From: Micromonospora rifamycinica
Lineage (GTDB): Bacteria; Actinomycetota; Actinomycetes; Mycobacteriales; Micromonosporaceae
DNA length: 64,000 bases
Direction: 5' to 3'
Assembly (NCBI RefSeq): GCF_900090265.1
Contig: NZ_LT607752.1
Span: 1,612,001-1,676,000 of the forward strand
Below are positions 43,088 through 51,060 of the stretch, piece after piece. The notes beneath the pieces were generated by a model. It was not told the origin of the DNA. It searched no databases and saw only the letters and a list, made by a program, of their open reading frames with translations. Both the position numbers and the translations under genes were made by a program. The number at the start of each line of letters is the position of its first letter. The first letter of the stretch is position 1.

Positions 43088-43990
43088 TCAGGGGTAGCGG
43101 ACGCCGGTCAACTCCTCGACCACCGTCCAGAGCCGAGGGCCGACGGCGGGGTCGGCGGCCTCCCGGCTGCACCGGACCTCGGTGACCGGACCCCAGGTCT
43201 GGAAGAACCGGGCCGGGCCGAAGAACTGGCCACCCCGTACCGCCGGGTCGGTGGCGGCCCGCAGCTGGGGCAGCGCGCCCTGCTCGACGGGCTGGGTGGC
43301 CAGCAGGCTGAGCCGGGCCAGCACCCGGCCGCGCCGGCCCTGGTGGGACCAGGCCCGCGGGGTCAGGTTGGTGCGGGTGACACCGGGGTGGGCCAGCACG
43401 CTGAGCACCGGCGACCCGGTGGCCCGCAGCCGGCGGTCCAGCTCGACCCCGAAGACGGTGGTGGCGAGCTTGGACCGGCCGTACGCGGTGGAGCCCGAGT
43501 AGCCGCGCTCGATCATCAGGTCGGTGAAGTCCAGGTGTGCCCTGCGGTGGACGATCGAGCTGAGGCTGACCACCCGGGCCGCCCGCGCCGCGGCCAGGTT
43601 GCCCAGCAGCAGGCCGGTCAGCGCGAAGTGGCCCAGCAGGTTGGTGGCGAGGTGCAGCTCATGGCCGTCGGCGCTGGTGCGGCGCGGGCCGAGCAGTACC
43701 GCGCCGGCGTTGTTGACCAGCAGGTCGATCCTCGGGTGGTCGGCGGCCAGGGCCGCCGCGAACGCCCGCACCGAGGCCAGTGAGGCGAGGTCCAACTCGC
43801 GTACCTCGACGTCGCCGCCGATCTGCTGGGCGGCCCGCCGGCCGGCGGCGGTGTCACGGACGGCGAGCACCACCCGCGCGCCCCGGCGGGCCAGCGCGGT
43901 GGCGGTGACCAGGCCGAGGCCGGAGTTCGCGCCGGTCACGACGGCGGTGCGGCCGTGCTGGTCGGGGATGTGGTCGGCGGTCCAGGTCAT
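43088..43990 (-). CDS. Short-chain dehydrogenase/reductase
   Basis: The 300-residue classical-type SDR has the NAD(P) motif VVTGANSGLGL (residues 17-27), LLVNNAGAV, catalytic Ser in VVSLSSIVHRR, and YGRSKLA with Tyr and Lys about 25 residues later, the spacing of the retinol-dehydrogenase/protochlorophyllide-reductase-like group. ATG 43990 follows GGGAGC. It is divergent from an XRE/MmyB-type regulator across a 17-bp palindrome, a common arrangement in which the SDR is the regulated gene. Confidence 0.9.
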   Translation of the reverse strand: MTWTADHIPDQHGRTAVVTGANSGLGLVTATALARRGARVVLAVRDTAAGRRAAQQIGGDVEVRELDLASLASVRAFAAALAADHPRIDLLVNNAGAVLLGPRRTSADGHELHLATNLLGHFALTGLLLGNLAAARAARVVSLSSIVHRRAHLDFTDLMIERGYSGSTAYGRSKLATTVFGVELDRRLRATGSPVLSVLAHPGVTRTNLTPRAWSHQGRRGRVLARLSLLATQPVEQGALPQLRAATDPAVRGGQFFGPARFFQTWGPVTEVRCSREAADPAVGPRLWTVVEELTGVRYP

Positions 43991-44066
43991 CTGCTGCTCC
44001 CTGACGGTCGGATGGGGTCACCGACGCTACGGCCCGGCCGGGCGGGACCGGTCGTACCCGGTTGCC

Positions 44067-44083
44067 TAGGTCCCGCAGACCTA
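44067..44083. promoter_or_regulatory. 17-bp palindrome between SDR and XRE regulator genes
   Basis: TAGGTC-CCGCA-GACCTA: perfect 6-base arms with a 5-base spacer, in the 127-base divergent spacer. It is the likely operator of the adjacent XRE-type regulator. Confidence 0.65.
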
Positions 44084-44117
44084 CCCGCGCCGGTCCGGGC
44101 CGCGTCACACTGGCGAC

Positions 44118-45005
44118 ATGACCCATCCGTACGCCCGCGAGCTCGGTGACTTCCTGCGCGCCCGGCGCGGCCGGCTGCACCCCCGCGACGTCGGCCTGGA
44201 GCCGGGCGGACGACGCCGGGTCACCGGGCTGCGCCGCGAGGAGCTGGCGCTGCTGGCCGGGTTGAGCACCGACTACTACCAGCGGATGGAGCAGGGCCGC
44301 GAGGTTCGCCCCTCCGACGACGTGCTGGACGCGCTCGCCGCCGCGCTCGGCCTCGACGCCGGGGAACGCCGCCACCTGTTCACCCTGGCCCGGGCCGCCC
44401 GCCGGCCGGTGCCGGCCCGGGTGGACCACGGCCCGGAGCGGGTGCCGGAGAGTACCCGGCGGCTGCTGCGGGTGATGGACACCCCGGCGGTGGTGCTCGG
44501 CCGCCATCTGGACCTGCTCGCCTGGAACCCGTGGGCGGTGGCGCTGCTCGGCGACCCGGACGGCTACCCGCCGGACCGGCTCAACATGCTGCTGCTGATG
44601 TTCGACGAGGCGGCGACCCGGACGCGGCGGTGCGCGGCCTGGGAGCGGCAGGCGCTGGACTACATCGGCATGTTGCGGGCCGCGGTCGCCACCGACCCCA
44701 CCCACCCCCGGGCCACCGCGATCGTCGGTGAGCTGAGCATCCGCAGCGCCGAGTTCCGCCGGCTGTGGTCCCGGCACGACGTCCGCGAGTCGGTCAGCGG
44801 CACCAAGACCTTCCAGGTCCCCGGGGTCGGCGACATACTCCTGGACTGGGACACCTATCCGCTGCCCGGCAGCCCCGGCCCGGTCATGCTGGTCTTCACC
44901 GCCGAGCCCGGCAGCGCCGACGCGGACGCGCTGCGGTTGCTGGCGTCACTGCGGGCCACCGCGCGGTCGGGTGAGAGTTATCCGACACGCCCCCGCGACA
45001 TCTAG
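44118..45005 (+). CDS. XRE-family regulator with MmyB-like ligand-binding domain
   Basis: The 295-residue protein has an N-terminal helix-turn-helix (LGDFLRARRGRL, then VTGLRREELALLAGLSTDYYQRMEQGREVRPS, residues 37-68) and a C-terminal PAS-like MmyB domain with LLAWNPWAVALLGD and FRRLWSRHDVRES. This is a very common actinobacterial regulator type that is typically divergent from SDR or oxidoreductase genes. The last codons overlap the first NrdR-box-like site of the nrd promoter. Confidence 0.92.
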   Translation: MTHPYARELGDFLRARRGRLHPRDVGLEPGGRRRVTGLRREELALLAGLSTDYYQRMEQGREVRPSDDVLDALAAALGLDAGERRHLFTLARAARRPVPARVDHGPERVPESTRRLLRVMDTPAVVLGRHLDLLAWNPWAVALLGDPDGYPPDRLNMLLLMFDEAATRTRRCAAWERQALDYIGMLRAAVATDPTHPRATAIVGELSIRSAEFRRLWSRHDVRESVSGTKTFQVPGVGDILLDWDTYPLPGSPGPVMLVFTAEPGSADADALRLLASLRATARSGESYPTRPRDI

Positions 45006-45040
45006 TGTTGCCTCTCCCCCAGCTACGCCATATATGGTGT
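44993..45040 (+). promoter_or_regulatory. Pair of NrdR-box-like sites upstream of nrdAB
   Basis: Site 2, ACGCCATATATGGTGT (45025-45040), is a near-perfect palindrome close to the NrdR consensus ACAC-n-ATATAT-n-GTGT. Site 1, CCGCGACATCTAGTGT (44993-45008), matches it at 11 of 16 positions. Start-to-start spacing is 32 bases, three helical turns, as for known paired NrdR boxes. Site 1 overlaps the end of the XRE gene. Confidence 0.7.
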
Positions 45041-45063
45041 GCCACGCAGCTGGTTCGGCCGGG

Positions 45064-45236
45064 CCCGGTGGTCCGGTCGAGGCAACAGGGAACCCGGTGT
45101 AAATCCGGGACTGCCCCGCAGCGGTGAGTGGGAACGACCGCCGTCATCGAGCACTGGACCGCGAGGTCTGGGAAGCGACGGCCAGTAGGCGACCGGTGGA
45201 CCCCGGTCCGGCCCGCGAGTCCGAAGACCTGCCAGC
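45064..45236 (+). ncRNA. Adenosylcobalamin riboswitch
   Basis: The leader has the conserved core GAACCCGGTGTAAATCCGG, then CTGCCCCGCAGCGGTGAG (the B12-box region). The 3' conserved segment GAGTCCGAAGACCTGCCAGC closes it. Order and spacing are those of the cobalamin element. It sits 135 bases before nrdA; GC-rich stems between 45235 and 45330 could be the expression platform. B12 control of class Ia nrdAB is known from Streptomyces, where it silences this enzyme when the B12-dependent class II enzyme can work. Confidence 0.93.
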
Positions 45237-45370
45237 GCGCCGTGCGCTGCCGCGCGCGGCGGCCTGAGGTCGCGCGGGACGACCGACGCCAGGTTCCGGG
45301 TCGGCCGTCGCGCCGCGCCCGTTGGCGTTCTCCCGCGTCCGATGGTCATCGGTGACGGCGAGGAGAGGTC

Positions 45371-47746
45371 ATGACGGTCGTACAGGAGAGTCCCCCGCCC
45401 GGTGCCGGCGAGGTGGAGCCGCGCCGGCCGGTGATGCGGGTACGCCGGCCCGACGGCGGCACCGAGCCGGTGGACGTCGACCGGATCGTCACGGCCGTCG
45501 CCCGGTGGGCCGCCGACCTGGACGAGGTGGATCCGCTGCGGGTGGCCACCGCGACGGTCAACGGTCTCTACGACGGGGCGACCACGGCCGAGGTGGACAG
45601 GCTGTCGATCCAGACGGCGGCGGAGCTGATCGGCACGGAGCCGCAGTACTCCCGGCTCGCGGCGCGGCTGCTGGTCGGGTTCGTGGAGAAGGAGGTGCGC
45701 GGGCAGTCGGTGACGAGTTTCAGCGAGTCCGTCCGGTACGCCCACGGCCTCGGCCTGATCGCCGACGACACGGCCGCGTTCGTGGCCCGGCACGCACGGC
45801 AACTCGACGACGCCGTCGACCCGGACGGTGACCTGCGGTTCGAGTACTTCGGGCTGCGCACGGTGGCCGACCGGTACCTGCTGCGGCACCCCGAGTCGCG
45901 GCTGGTGGTGGAGACGCCGCAGCACTGGCTGCTGCGGGTGGCCTGCGGGCTGTCCGGGACGCCGGACGAGGCGGTCGGGTTCTACCGGCTGATGTCGTCG
46001 CTGGCCTACCTGCCGAGTTCCCCGACGTTGTTCAACTCGGGCACCCGGCACACCCAGATGTCGTCGTGTTTCCTGGTCGACTCGCCCCGCGACGAGCTGG
46101 ACTCGATCTACGAGCGGTACCACCAGGTGGCGAAGCTGTCGAAGTTCTCCGGCGGCATCGGCATCTCCTTCACGCGGGTACGTGGCCGGGGCGCGTTGAT
46201 CCGGGGCACCAACGGCCGGTCGAACGGGATCGTGCCGTTCCTGAAGACCCTCGACGCCGGGGTCGCGGCGGTCAACCAGGGCGGCCGGCGCAAGGGCGCC
46301 GCCTGCGTCTACCTGGAACCGTGGCACCCGGACGTCGAGGAGTTCCTGGAGCTGCGGGACAACACCGGCGAGGAGGCCCGGCGCACCCACAACCTCAACC
46401 TGGCCAACTGGATCCCCGACGAGTTCATGCGCCGGGTCGAGGCCGACGCCGAGTGGTCGCTGATCGACCCGTCGGACGCCCCGGAGCTGCCCGACCTGTA
46501 CGGCGAGGCGTTCGACGCGGCGTACCGGGTCGCCGAGAAGAAGGCGGTCCGCACGGTGAAGGCCCGGGACCTGTACGGGCGGATGATGCGGACCCTGGCG
46601 CAGACCGGCAACGGGTGGATGACGTTCAAGGACCCGGCGAACCGGCTGTCCAACCAGACCGGCGTCCCGGGCAACACGATCCACCTGTCCAACCTGTGCA
46701 CCGAGATCCTGGAGGTCAACAGCGACACCGAGACGGCGGTCTGCAACCTGGGCTCGGTCAACCTCGGCGCGCACCTGACCGGCGGCGGCGTCGACTGGGA
46801 GAAGCTACGCGCCACGGTGCGGACGGCGGTGGTGTTCCTGGACCGGGTGATCGACGTCAACTACTACCCGGCCGAGCAGGCGGCGGCGTCGAATCCGCGC
46901 TGGCGGCCGGTCGGGCTGGGGTTGATGGGCCTGCAGGACGCGTTGTTCGCGCTGCGGCTGCCGTTCGACTCGGCCGGGGCCCGGGAGCTGTCCACCCGGG
47001 TGCAGGAGGAGATCTTCCTGACCGCGCTGGAGACGTCGACCGACCTCGCCGAACGGTTCGGCGCGCACCCGGCGTACCCGCAGACCCGGGCGGCCCGGGG
47101 TGACCTGCACCCGGACCTGTGGGGTGTGGAGCCCGCCCAGGCCGGGCGGTGGGCCGCGCTGCGTACCCGGATCGCGGCGCACGGCCTGCGCAACTCGCTG
47201 CTGGTCGCGATCGCCCCGACCGCCACCATCGCGTCGATCGCCGGCTGCTACGAGTGCATCGAGCCGCAGGTGTCCAACCTGTTCAAGCGCGAGACGATGT
47301 CCGGGGAGTTCCTGCAGATCAACACGTACCTGGTCCGCGAGCTGAAGGCCCGCGGGCTGTGGACGCCGGAGATCCGCGACCGGATCAAGCGGGCCGACGG
47401 GTCGGTGCAGGGCATCGTCGAGCTGCCCGCCGAGGTGCGGGAGCTGTTCCGCACCGCGTGGGAGCTGCCGCAGCGGGCGCTGATCGACCTGGCCGCCGCG
47501 CGGGCGCCGTACATCGACCAGTCGCAGTCGCTGAACCTGTTCCTCAGCGCGCCGACCATCGGCAAGCTGTCCTCGATGTACCTGCACGCCTGGAAGTCAG
47601 GGCTGAAGACCACCTACTACCTGCGGTCGCGTCCGGCGACCCGGATCCAGCAGGCCACCGTCACCGTCGGCCCGGCCGTGACGGCCGACGCCGAGGCGCT
47701 GGCCTGTTCCCTGGAGAACCCCGAGAGCTGCGAGGCGTGCCAGTGA
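45371..47746 (+). CDS. nrdA: Class Ia ribonucleotide reductase, alpha subunit
   Basis: The 791-residue protein has an N-terminal ATP-cone (VDVDRIVTAVARWA to RLLVGFVEKEV, residues about 30-110). The R1 catalytic core has the redox Cys in MSSCFLVD, the active-site NLCTEI (Asn, Cys, Glu) and the second redox Cys in TAVCNLGSVNL, and the C-terminal shuttle pair is ESCEACQ. It reduces ribonucleotides with radicals supplied by NrdB. AGGAGAGG lies just before ATG 45371. It overlaps nrdB by GTGA and is under NrdR-box and cobalamin riboswitch control. Confidence 0.96.
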   Translation: MTVVQESPPPGAGEVEPRRPVMRVRRPDGGTEPVDVDRIVTAVARWAADLDEVDPLRVATATVNGLYDGATTAEVDRLSIQTAAELIGTEPQYSRLAARLLVGFVEKEVRGQSVTSFSESVRYAHGLGLIADDTAAFVARHARQLDDAVDPDGDLRFEYFGLRTVADRYLLRHPESRLVVETPQHWLLRVACGLSGTPDEAVGFYRLMSSLAYLPSSPTLFNSGTRHTQMSSCFLVDSPRDELDSIYERYHQVAKLSKFSGGIGISFTRVRGRGALIRGTNGRSNGIVPFLKTLDAGVAAVNQGGRRKGAACVYLEPWHPDVEEFLELRDNTGEEARRTHNLNLANWIPDEFMRRVEADAEWSLIDPSDAPELPDLYGEAFDAAYRVAEKKAVRTVKARDLYGRMMRTLAQTGNGWMTFKDPANRLSNQTGVPGNTIHLSNLCTEILEVNSDTETAVCNLGSVNLGAHLTGGGVDWEKLRATVRTAVVFLDRVIDVNYYPAEQAAASNPRWRPVGLGLMGLQDALFALRLPFDSAGARELSTRVQEEIFLTALETSTDLAERFGAHPAYPQTRAARGDLHPDLWGVEPAQAGRWAALRTRIAAHGLRNSLLVAIAPTATIASIAGCYECIEPQVSNLFKRETMSGEFLQINTYLVRELKARGLWTPEIRDRIKRADGSVQGIVELPAEVRELFRTAWELPQRALIDLAAARAPYIDQSQSLNLFLSAPTIGKLSSMYLHAWKSGLKTTYYLRSRPATRIQQATVTVGPAVTADAEALACSLENPESCEACQ

Positions 47747-48777
47747 CCACCGTCGACGAACCCCGCACCGCCGGGCGGCAGCTGCTGCTCGACCCCGGCA
47801 TGGACCTCACCCTGCGACCGATGCGCTACCCGCACTTCTTCGACCGGTTCAAGGACGCCATCCGCAACACCTGGACCGTCGAGGAGGTCGACCTGCACGC
47901 CGACCTCGCCGACCTGGAGCGGCTCTCGCCGGCCGAGCGGCACCTGGTGTCCCGGCTGGTGGCGTTCTTCGCCACCGGCGACACGATCGTCGCCAACAAC
48001 CTGGTGCTCAACCTCTACCAGCACGTCAACTCCCCGGAGGGCCGGCTGTACCTGTCCCGGCAGCTGTTCGAGGAGGCCGTGCACGTGCAGTTCTACCTGA
48101 ACCTGCTCGACACCTACGTCCCCGACGAGCAGGAACGCTTCGCCGCGTTCGCGGCCATCGAGAACATCCCGTCGATCCGGCGCAAGGCCGAATTCTGCTT
48201 CCGCTGGATCGACTCGGTCTTCGCGCTGCGGGAGCTGCGTACCCGGGCCGATCGGCGGGCGTTCCTGCTGAACCTGATCTGCTTCGCCGCCTGCATCGAG
48301 GGGCTGTTCTTCTACGGCGCCTTCGCCTACGTCTACTTCCTGCGGTCCCGGGGCCTGCTCAACGGGTTGGCGTCGGGCACCAACTGGGTGTTCCGCGACG
48401 AGTCGATGCACATGGCGTTCGCGTTCGACGTGGTGGAGACCGTCCGGCGGGAGGAGCCGGAGCTGTTCGACGCCGAGCTGGAGCGGCAGGTGACCGAGAT
48501 GCTCGCCGAGGCGGTCGAGTGCGAGGCGCAGTTCGCCGAGGACCTGCTCGACCAGGGCGTCTCCGGGCTGCCGCTGACCGACATGCGGGCGTACCTGGAG
48601 CACGTGGCGGACCGTCGGCTCGTCCAGCTCGGCATCGCGCCGCGCTACGGCACGCAGAACCCGTTCGCGTTCATGGACCTGCAGGACGTGCAGGAGCTGT
48701 CGAACTTCTTCGAGCGGCGGGTGTCGGCGTACCAGGTCGGGGTCAGCGGCACGGTCACCTTCGACGACGACTTCTGA
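47743..48777 (+). CDS. nrdB: Class Ia ribonucleotide reductase, beta subunit
   Basis: GTG 47743 overlaps the nrdA stop. The 344-residue R2 protein keeps the diiron ligands: Asp in ATGDTIVANNL, Glu/His in EEAVHVQFY, Glu in CIEGLFFYG, and Glu/His in RDESMHMAF. The radical Tyr is present four residues after the His in EEAVHVQFY, so it is a tyrosyl-radical enzyme. The acidic C-terminal tail (GTVTFDDDF) is the NrdA-docking peptide. A very strong terminator follows. Confidence 0.96.
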   Translation: MTTVDEPRTAGRQLLLDPGMDLTLRPMRYPHFFDRFKDAIRNTWTVEEVDLHADLADLERLSPAERHLVSRLVAFFATGDTIVANNLVLNLYQHVNSPEGRLYLSRQLFEEAVHVQFYLNLLDTYVPDEQERFAAFAAIENIPSIRRKAEFCFRWIDSVFALRELRTRADRRAFLLNLICFAACIEGLFFYGAFAYVYFLRSRGLLNGLASGTNWVFRDESMHMAFAFDVVETVRREEPELFDAELERQVTEMLAEAVECEAQFAEDLLDQGVSGLPLTDMRAYLEHVADRRLVQLGIAPRYGTQNPFAFMDLQDVQELSNFFERRVSAYQVGVSGTVTFDDDF

Positions 48778-48786
48778 TCCGGTGGG

Positions 48787-48831
48787 GCGGCGGCCCGGCC
48801 CGGTGGCGTTCCCACCGGGCCGGGCCGCCGC
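48787..48831 (+). terminator. Terminator of the nrdAB operon (20-bp stem)
   Basis: The 20-base arm 48787-48806 pairs perfectly with 48812-48831 around loop CGTTC, starting 9 bases after the nrdB stop. It is almost pure GC and has no U-tract. Confidence 0.85.
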
Positions 48832-48894
48832 GCGGTCCCGCGGTCGTGGGGCGCCCGTCGCCCGGGACCACGCCCGTGCGTCATTCGACCGACA

Positions 48895-49103
48895 TCGTCA
48901 GACCGGGGCCGAATTGTCCACGAAAAAGCTCCACAAAAGTTACGCGACCATAAAAATGACTTAAACGCATTAGACGTCGATCGATGTTGATGAAGCCTCG
49001 ACGCGGTGCTAGCATCTTGACTCAGATCTTGAAAGATCGTCGAGGTATCCATCATCCGACACTCACACCGTCATCGCCCATTATTCCGAGGCAGAGGCTC
49101 ATT
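48895..49103 (+). promoter_or_regulatory. AT-rich promoter region of the polyketide cluster
   Basis: The gene-free stretch 48778-49103 holds the nrd terminator and then an unusually AT-rich pocket (about 48915-49060), the likely promoter of the biosynthetic operon. It contains a direct repeat ATCTTGA at 49014-49020 and 49026-49032 (12-base period). The second copy overlaps a palindrome GATCTT-GA-AAGATC (49025-49038), and a TTGACT is also present. Heptamer direct repeats are what SARP regulators bind, and a SARP gene lies in the cluster; the link is inferred. Confidence 0.5.
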
Positions 49104-50306
49104 GTGCGTACGATGCTGCTATTCGACGGTCTCGGCGGAGCGAACGACGGGCTGTTACCGGCGCTACGCGCGCTCTATACAATTCCAGCGAACGCCACCT
49201 ACTTCCACGCGACATTCCGTGTGCTCGACGAGGTGGCCGCCCATCTCGCACCGGCCGACCGGGTCCGATTATGCCCGGACGGCACGACGTTACGGCAGTG
49301 GCTGACGTCGACCACCGCACCGCCGGGCGGAATACCCCGGGACTCGGTCACCGCCGGCCTGTGCATCCACGTCCACCAGGCCTGCCAGCTCCAGCCGGTC
49401 CGGCGACACCCGGACGACGCCGTCGCGGCGCTCGGCCACAGCATCGGCCTGCTGGCCGCCGTCCTGGCCGGCCTCGGCGTCCGCCGGACGGACGAGTACC
49501 TCGAGGTGGCGGCCGTCTGCCTGCGGTTGGCGGCGATCACCCTGGTGCGCGGCCAGCAGTACGCCGGGGGGCCGACGCCCGACCCCGGGGCGGTCGACCA
49601 ATACCGGACCCGGGTCCGCCGCAGCGCCCCACCGGGGCCGATGGCCGCCCTGACCGGCCTGCGCCGAGAGGAGCTCGACGAACTGCTGACGGGGGCCGGC
49701 GGCACGATCACGGTGAGCCTGGCGAACGCGGCGCGGGCACACGTGCTCAGCGGCCCGACCGTCGAACTCCTCGACTTCTACCTCCGCCACGAGGCGACGT
49801 TCGCGCGGACCGGCGCGACCTGGGCGTTCCTGAACAACACCATCCCGTTCCACAGCCCGCTGCTGCTGCCGGCGGTGCGCCGGATCGCCGGGGACCGCGA
49901 CTTCGTCGGTCAGCTGCCGGGCGGCGACCGGCTGCGCCTGCCGGTGTACGCCACCGACGCCCCCCGCGATCTGCGCGGCGCACCGGACCTGATGGACGAG
50001 TTCTGCCAGCAGGTGCTGTCGCGCCCGGTCGAATGGGAACAGGTGACCCGGCACGCCGTCACCGACTCCGCCATCGACCGAATAGTCGACCACGGCCCCG
50101 GAGCAGGCGCGCGACGTTTCACGAAGGAATGTCTTCGCGACCACCCGCGCCGGGTCGCATTCGAGTCGGCACAACAATTCTCCACACCACCGGTCTCAGG
50201 AGGCCAGCGTGCGATGTCTGCTCTTTCCGGGCCAGGGCGTACAACGCCGGGGAATGGGATCGGGGCTGTTCGCCCAGTTCCCGGAGACCACCGCGCTGGC
50301 GGATGA
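49104..50306 (+). CDS. SAT/FAS-type acyltransferase (starter-unit transacylase-like)
   Basis: GTG 49104 follows GCAGAGG at 6 bases; the frame begins further upstream at 48984 but without an SD. The 400-residue protein has the acyltransferase serine motif GHSIG (Ser113), catalytic His250 in IPFHSPLL and a C-terminal VDHGPGAGARRFTKE. The last motif is typical of fungal-type FAS/SAT acyltransferases (GPG near the end). It could load a starter acyl group onto the PKS carrier protein or hydrolyse stalled chains. Its 3' end overlaps the next gene by 98 bases. Confidence 0.75.
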   Translation: MRTMLLFDGLGGANDGLLPALRALYTIPANATYFHATFRVLDEVAAHLAPADRVRLCPDGTTLRQWLTSTTAPPGGIPRDSVTAGLCIHVHQACQLQPVRRHPDDAVAALGHSIGLLAAVLAGLGVRRTDEYLEVAAVCLRLAAITLVRGQQYAGGPTPDPGAVDQYRTRVRRSAPPGPMAALTGLRREELDELLTGAGGTITVSLANAARAHVLSGPTVELLDFYLRHEATFARTGATWAFLNNTIPFHSPLLLPAVRRIAGDRDFVGQLPGGDRLRLPVYATDAPRDLRGAPDLMDEFCQQVLSRPVEWEQVTRHAVTDSAIDRIVDHGPGAGARRFTKECLRDHPRRVAFESAQQFSTPPVSGGQRAMSALSGPGRTTPGNGIGAVRPVPGDHRAGG

Positions 50307-51045
50307 GATCCTCGGCTACTCGATCGAGGAACTGTGCACCCGGGATCCGGACCGCAGACTCCGAGACACCCGCTACGCCCAGCCCGCCGTATTCGTGGCC
50401 AATGCCCTGCTGGGCCGGCAACGGATCGCCGAGCAACCTGACGGCTACCGGTTCTACGCCGGGCACAGTCTCGGCGAGTACAACGCGCTCTGCGCCGCCG
50501 GCATGCTCGACTTCGAGACGGCGCTGCGCCTGGTGCGACGGCGCGGTGAGCTGATGGCCGACATCACCGGCGGCGGCATGTCCGCCGTCCAGGGGGTACC
50601 GGCGGCCTTCGTCCAGCGGGCGCTGCGCGAGACCGGACTGTCCGGGGTGCACATCGCGAACTTCAACGCCGACACCCAGACGACGATCGCCGGGGACCGG
50701 GTGGAGGTGGCCGTCGCCGCCAAGGCCATCGGCGCGCTGCCCGGTGCGCGGGTCGTCCCGATCAACGTGAGCGGCCCGTTCCACACGCCGTTGATGGCGT
50801 CGGTCGAGCCGGAGCTGCGGGCGGCGTTGGAGAGCTGCGTGTTCAGCGCCGGCACCGGCACCGTCGTGTCCAGCGTGACCGGTGCGGTCTTCCGCACCGA
50901 CCAGGGCGCCGAGCTGCTCACCCGCCAGGTGTCCACCCCGGTGGACTGGGTGCGTGCCGTCGCCACCCTGCGCGCCCTGGGCGTCACCCAGTTCGACGAG
51001 GTCAACGGAAGCACGCTGAGCGCGCTCGTGAACAGGATCCGGTGA
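50209..51045 (+). CDS. Discrete ACP S-malonyltransferase (trans-acting AT)
   Basis: GTG 50209 follows CAGGAGG. The 278-residue protein has FPGQGVQ, nucleophile Ser87 in GHSLGEYNAL, and His192 in GPFHTPLM. The phrase GHSLGEYNAL followed by DFETALRLVRRRGELM is typical of trans-AT PKS acyltransferases. The next gene encodes a PKS without AT domain, so this enzyme most likely supplies its malonyl extender. Its stop is 15 bases before the PKS start. Confidence 0.9.
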   Translation: MRCLLFPGQGVQRRGMGSGLFAQFPETTALADEILGYSIEELCTRDPDRRLRDTRYAQPAVFVANALLGRQRIAEQPDGYRFYAGHSLGEYNALCAAGMLDFETALRLVRRRGELMADITGGGMSAVQGVPAAFVQRALRETGLSGVHIANFNADTQTTIAGDRVEVAVAAKAIGALPGARVVPINVSGPFHTPLMASVEPELRAALESCVFSAGTGTVVSSVTGAVFRTDQGAELLTRQVSTPVDWVRAVATLRALGVTQFDEVNGSTLSALVNRIR

Positions 51046-51060
51046 AGGGATGGACGCACG

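Noticed and set aside
45023..46774. A 583-codon minus-strand open frame over the riboswitch and nrdA
   Set aside because: It is antisense to nrdA and the B12 element, with no family features.
45064..47746. B12 riboswitch suggesting a B12-dependent class II reductase gene
   Set aside because: The gene behind it has an ATP-cone, the class I R1 cysteines and a following nrdB with diiron ligands and radical Tyr, so it is class Ia.
49104..50306. Calling the SAT-like protein a second malonyltransferase
   Set aside because: Length, GHSIG context and the C-terminal GPG motif differ from the FabD-type protein that follows, so starter transacylase or acyl hydrolase is a better reading.
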